Shown here: piece by piece, positions 57,241 through 64,000 of the stretch
Layout of the letters: every line of letters begins with the position of its first letter
Numbering within the stretch: position 1 is the first letter of the stretch
Source of the DNA: Rhodobacterales bacterium
GTDB taxonomy: Bacteria > Pseudomonadota > Alphaproteobacteria > Rhodobacterales > Rhodobacteraceae
Assembly (NCBI GenBank): GCA_002747325.1
Contig: PDOZ01000030.1
Location: 19,841-83,840 of the forward strand
Direction of reading: 5' to 3'
Length of the DNA stretch: 64,000 nt
The notes under the pieces: generated by a model
Seen by the model: the letters and a program-made list of their open reading frames with translations, nothing else
Database searches by the model: none
Told to the model about the DNA's origin: nothing
Position numbers and translations under genes: made by a program

Positions 57241-57557
57241 TTCGCGTCAGAAAACGCGTTTGAAATCAGTAAGATATAGGGGAGAGGTCGCAGATGCGGT
57301 TCAGAGTGTTTTTCCTTTTGGAAAGATAATGCGGTGTCAGGTGTCGAGTAACGGTTTCGGGCGGGGCAGGGAAATGGGTGCCTTGGCGATGTGCGGAATA
57401 ACTGCAAAGAGATGCGGCTGGAAAGTGGATGTTGCTGTCGTTCGATGTTGAACGCCGCGAAATGGGGTGTCGATAGCAGAAATCGCTAAATCTGAATCAA
57501 CAATCGCTGCCTCCGGGGGGGTATTCTGCGGATTTTGAATGCAAGTGTTGATGCGCG
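57241..57557. repeat. Gene-free stretch with two copies of a dispersed intergenic element
   Basis: No convincing gene occurs in 57088-57732 (645 bp). At 57475-57557 lies an element of about 83 bp whose inverted counterpart is at 63682-63763: AGCAGAAATCGCT, GAATCAA, CTGCCTCCGGG and TTGATGCGCG occur in the same order and spacing. At 57241-57270 a partial second copy in the opposite orientation has CGCGTTTGAAATCAG. A separate 8-bp inverted repeat (GAAAAGCG / CGCTTTTC) lies near 57126. The ORF at 57260-57451 has no ribosome site or family resemblance. Confidence 0.65.
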
Positions 57558-57732
57558 TATTTAAGATTAAAGTGATTTCGTTTTAGCGCGTTTTTTGAAA
57601 ATTCTGAGACGCTGAGCATCTTTTGATGCGTCCGAACTCTTTGCATTCAGGCAGCGTTAAGAGATTTGGGTTTTTCGCATAACGCTTCAAGACGGTGCGG
57701 AACGGGGGACTGGCCCCGGCGGGGCGGTGAAT

Positions 57733-57809
57733 TGGTCGGGCTAGCAGGACTTGAACCTGCGACCTTCCGTCCCCCAGACGGACGCGCTACCAGACTGCGC
57801 CATAGCCCG
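57733..57809 (-). tRNA. tRNA-Pro (anticodon GGG)
   Basis: The minus strand folds as a complete cloverleaf: acceptor CGGGCTA / TAGCCCG, D-arm GCGC / GCGC, anticodon stem TCCGT / ACGGA with loop CTGGGGG giving anticodon GGG, and T-arm GCAGG TTCAAGT CCTGC. Discriminator A is followed by an encoded CCA. The 77 nt include the CCA. Confidence 0.95.
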
Positions 57810-57876
57810 AACAGCGCTCTTTCTAGCGGGTTTTTTTGCGGGGGCAAGCGGGAAATGCGTGGGGCTGCGGATTGGG

Positions 57877-58977
57877 TCAGTTCCGGGACATGCGCGCGGC
57901 GAGGTCGGAGAGCCGTTCGGCCAAAGCGCGGGCTTCGGCGGCGGCAATCGGCGGGCGGGCGCGCAGATGGGCTCCAAGCGCGGCATGGGCGGTGGTCAGA
58001 TCGGCATCATCCGCCGGGTCGGGGCCGATATCGGGCAGGGTCAGCGCGGGTGCGGCGGGTTCCGGGGCCGAGCTGGGGGCTGATTCGGCCTTTGCCTGCG
58101 CCGGGGTTGATTCTGTTTCGGGCGTGGAAGCGGGGGCATCGTCCGCCGGGGCGCTTGCTTCCGGCTCGGGGGGGGGCGGCGTTTGCGGTTCTGCGGCGGT
58201 TTCGGCTGGCGCGGCTGCCTCTGCAACTACCTCTGCTTCTGGCTCCGCTTCCGGCTCGGCGGGTGCGGCGGGCGGTGTAGGTTCCTGCGCTTCCGGTTCT
58301 TCCGACGCCACGGGATCAGAGAAATCCAGCCCGGAGAGGTCGATCTCGGGTTCCGGCGCGGCTTCTGCCTCCGTCGGGGGTTCTGGCGCGGTTTCCGGCG
58401 CGAGATCGAAACCCGCCTTGCCGGCGTAGCTGTTGGGTTGGGCCTCGTGGGAGAGGAAATCCATTTGCACCGGGTCGGGGAGGGGGACTTCGTTGGGGGT
58501 GGTTAATTCTGGTTTTGGGGCTGGCTCGGGCGCAGCTTCCGGCTCCGGTGCTGACTCCGGTTCCGGCTCGGGAGCAACCTCGATTTCCACTACCTCTTCA
58601 GCGGGTTCTTCCACCTCCTCTTCGGCGCGCCCGTCAAACTCCACCACGTTCGACGTGACTTCCACCGCCTCGGCCTCGATCACGTCGCCTTCGCTGTCCA
58701 GCGCCGGGTCCGCCAGCGCCGCAACATGGGCAACCCCTTGTTCACGCAGGATTTTTTGCACCCCGCGAATGGTCATCCCGTCGTCATGCAACAGCTTGCG
58801 AATACCGCCCAGCAGCGCCATATCGGCGGGGCGGTAGTAACGGCGCCCGCCCGCGCGTTTGACCGGCTTGACCTGCGTAAACCGGCTCTCCCAAAAGCGC
58901 AGCACATGGGTCGGCACGCCGAGCCAATCGGCCACTTCGGAGATGGTGCGAAATGCGTCTGGGGATTTATTGTCCAT
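57877..58977 (-). CDS. MerR-family regulator with long acidic Pro/Ala/Glu-rich tail
   Basis: 366-aa protein. The first 75 residues are a MerR-type winged helix: [35 protein letters not shown] and [12 protein letters not shown]. From about residue 95 to 325 it is low-complexity, made of Glu/Pro/Ala blocks ([19 protein letters not shown]), presumably disordered. The last 45 residues ([16 protein letters not shown] to [11 protein letters not shown]) look helical again. No metal-binding Cys are seen, so it is not a metal sensor. The position beside ihfA-fabH-plsX is conserved in Rhodobacterales. Target genes are unknown. Confidence 0.85.
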   Translation of the reverse strand: MDNKSPDAFRTISEVADWLGVPTHVLRFWESRFTQVKPVKRAGGRRYYRPADMALLGGIRKLLHDDGMTIRGVQKILREQGVAHVAALADPALDSEGDVIEAEAVEVTSNVVEFDGRAEEEVEEPAEEVVEIEVAPEPEPESAPEPEAAPEPAPKPELTTPNEVPLPDPVQMDFLSHEAQPNSYAGKAGFDLAPETAPEPPTEAEAAPEPEIDLSGLDFSDPVASEEPEAQEPTPPAAPAEPEAEPEAEVVAEAAAPAETAAEPQTPPPPEPEASAPADDAPASTPETESTPAQAKAESAPSSAPEPAAPALTLPDIGPDPADDADLTTAHAALGAHLRARPPIAAAEARALAERLSDLAARMSRN

Positions 58978-59034
58978 TGCCTGCGCCTCTTGCCGGTGTC
59001 GTTCGCGCCGGATCTGCTCGTGGGAGATGCGTGC

Positions 59035-59337
59035 TTAGCGTTTGTTGCCGCTGTCCACCCGCTCTTTCATCAGATGCGACGGACGGAAGGTCAGCACCCG
59101 GCGCGGTTTGATCGGGACTTCTTCGCCGGTTTTCGGATTGCGGCCCACCCGCGCGGCCTTGTCGCGCACGGAAAAGGTGCCGAAAGACGAAATCTTCACA
59201 TTCTCGCCCGCGACCAGCGCGTTCGACATATGGTCCAGCACGGATTCGACCAGTTGCGCGCTTTCGTTACGCGACAGTCCGACCTCGCGAAATACCGCTT
59301 CGCTGAGGTCCATCCGGGTTAAGGTTTTGTCCGCCAT
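59035..59337 (-). CDS. ihfA: Integration host factor subunit alpha
   Basis: 100-aa HU/IHF-family DNA-bending protein. [23 protein letters not shown] start, the beta-arm core [28 protein letters not shown] with the Pro that intercalates, and [14 protein letters not shown] end match IhfA. Its start at 59337 is preceded by AGGGGGAAAC on the minus strand; the ORF-track extension is rejected. The partner ihfB is not in the window. Confidence 0.95.
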   Translation of the reverse strand: MADKTLTRMDLSEAVFREVGLSRNESAQLVESVLDHMSNALVAGENVKISSFGTFSVRDKAARVGRNPKTGEEVPIKPRRVLTFRPSHLMKERVDSGNKR

Positions 59338-59500
59338 GTTTCCCCCTGATATCTGGCGCGCCCAACCAACCTGCCGCGGCTCCATTATGGCAGCCGCAAC
59401 CGCAGTTGTCGTTACGTAACGCGCAATAGCTCCCCGCAGAATGGGGAAACTTGTTTTTCAAGTCAAGACAATGGTTTGCAGAAGTTTGTTCGTGTGAACG

Positions 59501-60475
59501 CTACCAACGCAGCAACACCGCCCCCCAGGCCAGCCCGCCGCCGATGGCTTCTGTCGCGATGAGCTGCCCCTCGCGAATCTGCCCGCGCGCCTTGGCGACG
59601 GAGAGGGCCAGGGGGATCGAGGCGGCGGAGGTGTTGCCGTGGGTTTGCAGGGTCACGACCACCTTGTCCATTGGCACGCCGAGTTTCTTTGCCGTGCCCT
59701 GAATGATGCGGATATTGGCTTGATGCGGCACAATCCAGTCGAGATCGTCATGCGTCAGCCCGGCCTTGTCCAGCGCCGCTTCGGCGGTTTTGGCAAGTTT
59801 TTCAACCGCTTGGCGGAAGAGGGCGTTGCCCTGCATACGCACGAAGCCGGTCGTTTGGGTGCGCGACACGCCGCCATCGACATAGAGCATGTCGCGTTTG
59901 CTGCCGTCAGAATTGAGGTCGGTGGCCAGAATGCCGCGATCGCTGGTCTCGCCCGCACTTTCCACCGCTTCCAGCACCAGCGCCCCGGCGCCGTCGCCGA
60001 AGAGAACGCAGGTTGCGCGGTCTTCCATGTCGAGCAGGCGCGAGAAGGTTTCCGCGCCGATGACCAGCACGCGTTTGGCCTGTCCCGATACGATCAGGGC
60101 ATTGGCATTGGCCAGCGCGAAGACGAAACCCGCGCAGACCGCCTGCACGTCGAACGCGTAGCCGCCGGTCATGCCGATGCCTTGCTGCACGATGGTGGCG
60201 GTGGCGGGGAAGGTCAGGTCGGGCGTGGTGGTGGCGACGATCAGCGCGTCGATCTCGTCCGCCGCCAGCCCCGCATCCGCCAGCGCCGCATTGGCGGCGG
60301 CGATGGCCAGTTGCGAGGTGGTCTCGCCCTCGGCGGCGAAATGGCGGCTTTCAATGCCGGAGCGGGTGCGAATCCACTCGTCGGAGGTTTCGATGCGTTC
60401 CTCGAACCAGCTGTTGGGGATCACCTGTTCCGGCAGGTAATGGCCCACGCCGCGAACCACTGCGCGTATCGTCAT
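59501..60475 (-). CDS. fabH: Beta-ketoacyl-ACP synthase III
   Basis: Initiates fatty-acid synthesis by condensing acetyl-CoA with malonyl-ACP; 324 aa. Catalytic triad: Cys in FDVQAVCAGFVFAL, His in DWIVPHQANIRII and Asn in TLQTHGNTSAASIPLAL. The C-terminal IATEAIGGGLAWGAVLLRW is normal. It overlaps plsX by four bases, so fatty-acid and phospholipid initiation genes are coupled. Confidence 0.96.
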   Translation of the reverse strand: MTIRAVVRGVGHYLPEQVIPNSWFEERIETSDEWIRTRSGIESRHFAAEGETTSQLAIAAANAALADAGLAADEIDALIVATTTPDLTFPATATIVQQGIGMTGGYAFDVQAVCAGFVFALANANALIVSGQAKRVLVIGAETFSRLLDMEDRATCVLFGDGAGALVLEAVESAGETSDRGILATDLNSDGSKRDMLYVDGGVSRTQTTGFVRMQGNALFRQAVEKLAKTAEAALDKAGLTHDDLDWIVPHQANIRIIQGTAKKLGVPMDKVVVTLQTHGNTSAASIPLALSVAKARGQIREGQLIATEAIGGGLAWGAVLLRW

Positions 60476-61668
60476 TGTTTGTCGCCTTCCGTCGGGTCCG
60501 CATCGCCCTCGCGCGGGGGCGGGCTATAGGCCAGCCGGGCCGCGAGGCGGTTGGAGAGGTGGGAACGGGCCAGATCATAGGCCAGAGTGAGGGCGGCGGC
60601 CATGCCTGTGGCGTCCGCCGCGCCGTGGCTCTTGACCACGGTGCCGTTCAGGCCGAGGAACACGCCGCCATTGACCCGGCGCGGATCCATGCGGGCGCGC
60701 AACTGGTTCATGGCGCCTAGGGCGAAAACCGCGCCGATTCGCGACAGGATCGAGCTTTTGAGCGCCACGCGCAGCAGGCCCGAGACCTGATGCGCCGTGC
60801 CTTCGCCGGTTTTCAGCGCCACATTGCCGGTGAACCCGTCGGTCACGATGACATCGACCCGGTCGGAGGGAATGTCATTGCCCTCGACATTGCCGACGAA
60901 CTCGAACCCGCCTTCGCGCGCCGCATCCGCGATCAGCTCGGCGGCGGCCTTGATTTCCGGGCGGCCCTTGTGTTCTTCGGTGCCGACATTGAGCAGGCCA
61001 ACCCGCGGGCGCTCCAGCGCGAGGCCGTTGCGGGCATAGCTCGCGCCCATCAGCGCATATTGCAGCAGGTCCATTTCATCGGCGCGCACATCCGCGCCCA
61101 CGTCCAGCATGACATTGAATCCCGCCGGGTTGGCAGAGGGCCAGAAACAGGCAATGGCCGGGCGGTTGACACCGGGCAGTTTGCGCAGGCGGATCATCGA
61201 GAGGCCCATCAGCGCGCCGGTATTGCCGCAGGACACGCAGACCTCGGCTTCCTGCGCTTTTACCGCGTCAATGGCGGACCACATGGAGGTGTTCTTGCCG
61301 CTGCGAATGACCTGCGCGGGCTTGTCGGTCATGGACACTACGTCGTCGGCATGCCGCACTTCGCAGCGCCCGGAAAGCTCCGGCCGCTTGGCGACCAGCG
61401 CGTCGAGCTGCGCCCCGTCGCCATGCACGATAAAGGCAATGTCGTCGAGTTTCTTGGCGGCGCGGGCCATGCCGGCCACCACCGCTTCCGGTCCCCGGTC
61501 GCCGCCCATTGCGTCGACCGAGATGACGGTGCGCGCAACAGAAGAACCAACACCAAAACCGGCGCCGCCCGTTTCAGGCGCGGCCCCGGTTTCGGGTCTG
61601 GATGCTGCGTCAGAAGCTGCCCCATCGGGTTCAGTCGGGTTCTGCGGATGTGCCGTCAGATCGGACAT
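60472..61668 (-). CDS. plsX: Phosphate acyltransferase PlsX
   Basis: Converts acyl-ACP to acyl-phosphate for phospholipid synthesis; 398 aa from the chosen start. The family begins at VISVDAMGGDRGPEAVVAGMARA; here about 47 residues precede it (TAHPQNPTEPDGAASDAASR and similar), low-complexity and unusual for PlsX. No good ribosome site precedes the Met at 61668, so translation may really start at a GTG nearer residue 40 (e.g. in GVGSSVARTV). Further motifs: CVSCGNTGALMGLSMIRL and FVGNVEGNDIP, DGFTGNVALKTGEG. It overlaps fabH downstream; rpmF lies 19 bp upstream. Confidence 0.92.
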   Translation of the reverse strand: MSDLTAHPQNPTEPDGAASDAASRPETGAAPETGGAGFGVGSSVARTVISVDAMGGDRGPEAVVAGMARAAKKLDDIAFIVHGDGAQLDALVAKRPELSGRCEVRHADDVVSMTDKPAQVIRSGKNTSMWSAIDAVKAQEAEVCVSCGNTGALMGLSMIRLRKLPGVNRPAIACFWPSANPAGFNVMLDVGADVRADEMDLLQYALMGASYARNGLALERPRVGLLNVGTEEHKGRPEIKAAAELIADAAREGGFEFVGNVEGNDIPSDRVDVIVTDGFTGNVALKTGEGTAHQVSGLLRVALKSSILSRIGAVFALGAMNQLRARMDPRRVNGGVFLGLNGTVVKSHGAADATGMAAALTLAYDLARSHLSNRLAARLAYSPPPREGDADPTEGDKQ

Positions 61669-61687
61669 GAGGAGGGGCCAGTCTGGC

Positions 61688-61894
61688 TTACGCCGCGTCT
61701 TCGTCGTCGAAATCCGCTTCCACCATGGCGACCACTTCGCGGTCGGCATAGGTGCCGCAGGACGGGCAGACGTGATGCGGGCGCTTCAGCTCGCCGCAGG
61801 ACGGGCATTCATTCGGGTTGTCCGCGACCAGCGCATCGTGGCTACGACGCTTGTTGCGACGCGAACGGGTAATCTTATTCTGGGGGACAGCCAT
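61688..61894 (-). CDS. rpmF: 50S ribosomal protein L32
   Basis: 68-aa ribosomal protein. [22 protein letters not shown] start and the zinc ribbon pair [20 protein letters not shown] are diagnostic. The acidic end ([11 protein letters not shown]) is typical of alphaproteobacteria. The start at 61894 is fixed by the family; the longer ORF-track entry is not supported. The rpmF-plsX-fabH order is conserved in many bacteria. The 303 bp between this gene and the DUF177 gene (61895-62197) hold nothing that I can call. Confidence 0.95.
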   Translation of the reverse strand: MAVPQNKITRSRRNKRRSHDALVADNPNECPSCGELKRPHHVCPSCGTYADREVVAMVEADFDDEDAA

Positions 61895-62197
61895 GTCCAA
61901 CCTCAATGTTTTGGGGGCCGCAGCCCGGTTAGCTCTCGGGCCTGGCCCGTTCGATACGGGGGAAGCCCCGCTTAGGATGTGCGGGGTGCCCCCGCTTGTG
62001 CAGGGTCGCCCCCGTCTGTTCTGTTCCGCCCCGGTCCGGGGGGTATGGCTGGCTTCTATGCGCTTTCGCGCGGCCTGTCCAATACCAAATCGGCCCAAAT
62101 CGCGGGCCGACCTTCGGAGTGCGCGGAAAATAGTGGCTTTGCCCGTGTTTGCAAGCGGTTTTTTGCGCCTTTCTTTGCGCCGTGCCGGATGTGGGGC

Positions 62198-62755
62198 TTA
62201 TTCGCCCCCATCTGTCTTGTCGTCCAGCCGGTCGCGCAGGCTGGCCAGCCCGGCAAAGGGGCGGGCGTCTTCGTCGGTCATGGCCTTTTTGCCCGGTTCG
62301 GTAAAGACCAATTCGGCGGTTTCGGCCCCCTCGGCGCGCGGATAAAGCGGCAGGGCCAGCGCCAGCGCCTCGCGCATCGCCGCCGCGAGATCGAGCGCGG
62401 CGCCCATCGGCTCTTCTTCCACCCCCTCGGGCATCTCCATTTCGTCGCCTTCTGGCGTTTCCACCTCCGCCAGATAGCGCCGCTCAACGCTTTCCTCGAT
62501 TCGCGTGGTCACCGGCGCCAGCGTCACGCCGCATTCCTGCACCACCGTCGCGCCCAATTCCCCCGTGAGCCGCCAGTCGCGTTTGCCAAACGGCGCGACT
62601 TCGCCCTCGAATCGCAGTTTTTTCAACCCGATCAGCCCCAGATCCGCCGCGATTTCCGCCATCTGCGCCGCCTTGGGCGCAAGGGCGAAGCGCAGCGGCG
62701 CGCGGCCCGAAAGTTCCGACCATTCCACCGGCCTGCTCCCGTCTGTCTTTGCCAT
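62198..62755 (-). CDS. YceD/DUF177 family protein
   Basis: 185-aa protein of the DUF177 family, which in bacteria and plastids is linked to 23S rRNA accumulation. Visible: APLRFALAPKAAQMAEIAADLG, the core TGELGATVVQECGVTLAPVTTRIEESV with the conserved Cys, and an acidic middle (ETPEGDEMEMPEGVEEE). Start at 62755 has AGGAGGACAG upstream on the minus strand, which rules out the ORF-track extension. It neighbours rpmF as in many genomes. Confidence 0.85.
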   Translation of the reverse strand: MAKTDGSRPVEWSELSGRAPLRFALAPKAAQMAEIAADLGLIGLKKLRFEGEVAPFGKRDWRLTGELGATVVQECGVTLAPVTTRIEESVERRYLAEVETPEGDEMEMPEGVEEEPMGAALDLAAAMREALALALPLYPRAEGAETAELVFTEPGKKAMTDEDARPFAGLASLRDRLDDKTDGGE

Positions 62756-62966
62756 ACTGTCCTCCTGCGTCCGTTCGGTTCCGGTCTGTTTGCTTTCCGT
62801 TTTCCGTCCGCTGTCACGCCTGTTCGCGTTTGCGGGCGGATATGCCGCCTTTTTACCGGCGAATGTGCCGCCTTTGCGGCGGGTTGGGCACCGCGCGGCT
62901 TGCAACGCGGCCCATCCTCAAGTAAGCCGAGTGACAGAACAAGCCGCGCAAGGCAAGGGGGGCGGG

Positions 62967-63443
62967 ATGTCGAAGACAGCAGGAAACTTTCCGAAAACGG
63001 TGCGCCGGATGGTGGCGGTGGCGCTGATCGCGGGTGCGGCGGTGGCCTGTAGCCCGGTGCAGACCTATCACGGGTTCATCCCGACGGACGCGGACCTCGA
63101 GGAATTGATGGTGGGCGTCGATACCCGCACCACGGTGGCCTCGATCATCGGCAAACCGGCGGCGTCGGGGCTGCGGGCGGAAAGCGCCTGGTATTACGTG
63201 ATGAGCGAATTTACCACCCGCGGCGGCTTCGCGCCGGAAGAAACCAATCGGGAAGTGGTGGCGATCAGCTTCGACGATGAGGGCGTGGTGTCCAATGTCG
63301 AGCGATTCGGGTTGGAAGACGGTCGGGTCGTGGTGCTGTCGCGCCGCGTGACCGAGAGCAATATCGAAGGCCTCGGCTTCCTGCGCCAGCTCTTCGGCAA
63401 CCTCTCCGGCGCCGCCAACTTCGCCGAGCGCTTCCAGCGTTAA
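62967..63443 (+). CDS. bamE: BamE/SmpA-like outer-membrane assembly lipoprotein
   Basis: 158-aa lipoprotein. Signal VRRMVAVALIAGAAVACSP gives a lipobox-like AVAC with the Cys near residue 28. The mature part begins YHGFIPTDADLEELMVGVDTRTTVASIIGKP, the BamE/OmlA pattern, and continues WYYVMSEF and VVAISFDDEGVV. It would belong to the BAM complex that inserts outer-membrane proteins. ATG 62967 has AAGGGGGGCGG upstream. It is divergent from the DUF177 gene. Its last 24 bases are repeated once just after the stop. Confidence 0.87.
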   Translation: MSKTAGNFPKTVRRMVAVALIAGAAVACSPVQTYHGFIPTDADLEELMVGVDTRTTVASIIGKPAASGLRAESAWYYVMSEFTTRGGFAPEETNREVVAISFDDEGVVSNVERFGLEDGRVVVLSRRVTESNIEGLGFLRQLFGNLSGAANFAERFQR

Positions 63444-63480
63444 GTTTGGTTAAGTTCGCCGAGCGCTTTCAGCGTTTAAG
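63420..63480 (+). repeat. Tandem duplication of the bamE 3' end
   Basis: TTCGCCGAGCGCTTCCAGCG (63420-) ends the gene; TTCGCCGAGCGCTTTCAGCG recurs 35 bp later (63455-63480) with one substitution and one inserted T. This is a short local duplication outside the reading frame. Confidence 0.85.
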
Positions 63481-63524
63481 GCTCAGCCCCCGTTTGTCTG
63501 TCAAGAATGCGGTGACAGATTTGG

Positions 63525-63901
63525 TTAAGGCATTAACCTGAACGTGTAAGGGTTCGTGCATTAAGGTTAATGTGTTAAGGTTAAGGTGTTAAGGTTAATG
63601 CGTTAACCTTAACACTTCGAAGGGGCTGGTTTTCGTGCGGATGTATTCACGCAGGGGCGAATTTGATTTGATCTGTAACATCGCGCATCAAAATTCGCGT
63701 TTGAAATCAGCGGGAGGCCGCCCGGAGGCAGAAAATCTTGATTCCGATTGAGCGATTTCTGCTCTGAGATGCGTTAACGTTAATGTGTTAAGGTAAATAC
63801 GTTAAGGTTAATGTCCGTCAGGTAGAGTGTTTCAAGGTAAACACATTGCTTTTCGCCGTGGGGCGCTCAGGTGTTAAGGTTAATGCGTTAAGGTTAAAAC
63901 A
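63525..63901 (+). repeat. Three clusters of a 14-bp tandem repeat
   Basis: The unit is TTAAGGTTAATGYG. Cluster A (63561-63614) has four units, the last being TTAACCTTAACACT. Cluster B (63774-63815) has three (TTAACGTTAATGTG, TTAAGGTAAATACG, TTAAGGTTAATGTC). Cluster C (63874-63901) has two. TTAA starts fall at strict 6/8-bp alternation within clusters. Degenerate TTAA pairs lie at 63525-63536. The 544-bp region between bamE and the next start (63988) contains no gene. Confidence 0.85.
63682..63763. repeat. Dispersed intergenic element, inverted relative to the copy at 57.5 kb
   Basis: Reads CGCGCATCAA, CGCGTTTGAAATCAG, CCCGGAGGCAG, TTGATTC and AGCGATTTCTGCT, the reverse complement of the blocks at 57475-57557 with equal spacing. 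It lies between repeat clusters A and B. Confidence 0.75.
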
Positions 63902-63987
63902 CTAGGACCAATCGACATTCAGGATTCCCAAAGGGTGTGTTTGTGTGATTCATAGAGCCCCATATTGAGCAATCTGGGGGCAATCAC

Positions 63988-64000
63988 ATGGCCAAACGAT
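63988..64000 (+). CDS. Possible start of the next gene (MAKR...), cut by the window end
   Basis: ATGGCCAAACG follows GGGGGCAATCAC, a plausible ribosome site. Only four codons are visible, so nothing can be said about the product. Confidence 0.35.

Noticed and set aside
57260-57451. 63-aa ORF upstream of tRNA-Pro
   Set aside because: Lies over the dispersed repeat DNA, lacks a ribosome site and has no coding bias.
63525-63901. CtrA-binding sites in the TTAA-rich repeats
   Set aside because: CtrA boxes need TTAA-N7-TTAA (11-bp start spacing); the TTAA starts here are 6, 8 and 14 bp apart.

Overview
The window is a continuous chromosomal segment of an alphaproteobacterium, most likely order Rhodobacterales. 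The reasons are the gene order (recA-alaS, surA-pdxA-rsmA beside pepA-holC, argS-SPOR-nagZ-scpA-scpB, plsX-fabH-ihfA-merR), a CckA hybrid kinase, a GAAC-N7-GAAC SOS box in front of recA, and GC-rich coding DNA throughout. Most of it is housekeeping core genome; accessory islands lie at about 16.2-17.5 kb and 33.5-45 kb.

0-9 kb: 3' part of guaB (cut by the window edge), rsmB, cckA, recA and alaS. 9-12.4 kb: a cobalamin riboswitch with a recognisable promoter, followed by a corrinoid-type ABC importer (ATPase, periplasmic binding protein, permease). 12.4-16.2 kb: YbaK-type deacylase, DEAD-box helicase, and a Tat-exported sulfide:quinone-reductase-like flavoprotein with a small membrane partner. 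16.2-17.5 kb: a membrane-protein gene of unknown function between two 55-bp copies of a terminator sequence. 17.5-23 kb: glpD-glpK, a secreted lectin-like lipoprotein and an aldehyde dehydrogenase. 23-25 kb: a two-gene SufC/SufB-like (minimal SUF) module. 25-33.5 kb: rsmA, pdxA, surA, pepA, holC, a membrane aspartyl protease, an ABC-F protein and ndk.

33.5-45 kb is the accessory highlight. Three related lipoproteins with a small beta-barrel-like pattern flank a type II-C CRISPR-Cas locus. The locus has a divergent tracrRNA gene with its own promoter and terminator, a compact cas9 (about 1108 aa), cas1, cas2, and a tiny array of three identical 36-bp repeats with two spacers. The array reads opposite to the cas genes, and each repeat ends in an extended -10-like promoter motif. 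Directly at its inferred leader end sits about 1.2 kb of T-rich-codon DNA that I read as a decayed Microviridae (ssDNA phage) remnant: a frameshifted, stop-interrupted pilot-protein-like gene and a truncated, internally deleted major-capsid-like gene. A tail-anchored protein of unknown function follows.

45-64 kb: a RACo-like corrinoid-protein activator, an A-type Fe-S carrier, a dGTPase-like HD hydrolase, argS, a SPOR-domain protein, a NagZ homologue lacking its catalytic His motif, scpA-scpB, a double-domain dCTP deaminase, tRNA-Pro(GGG), a MerR regulator with a very long Pro/Glu/Ala-rich tail, ihfA, fabH, plsX, rpmF, a YceD/DUF177 protein and a BamE-like lipoprotein. The last 0.5 kb is gene-free and carries a 14-bp tandem repeat in three clusters plus a dispersed 83-bp element also found, inverted, at 57.5 kb.

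All family assignments come from reading motifs and from memory of the families; no database search was possible.
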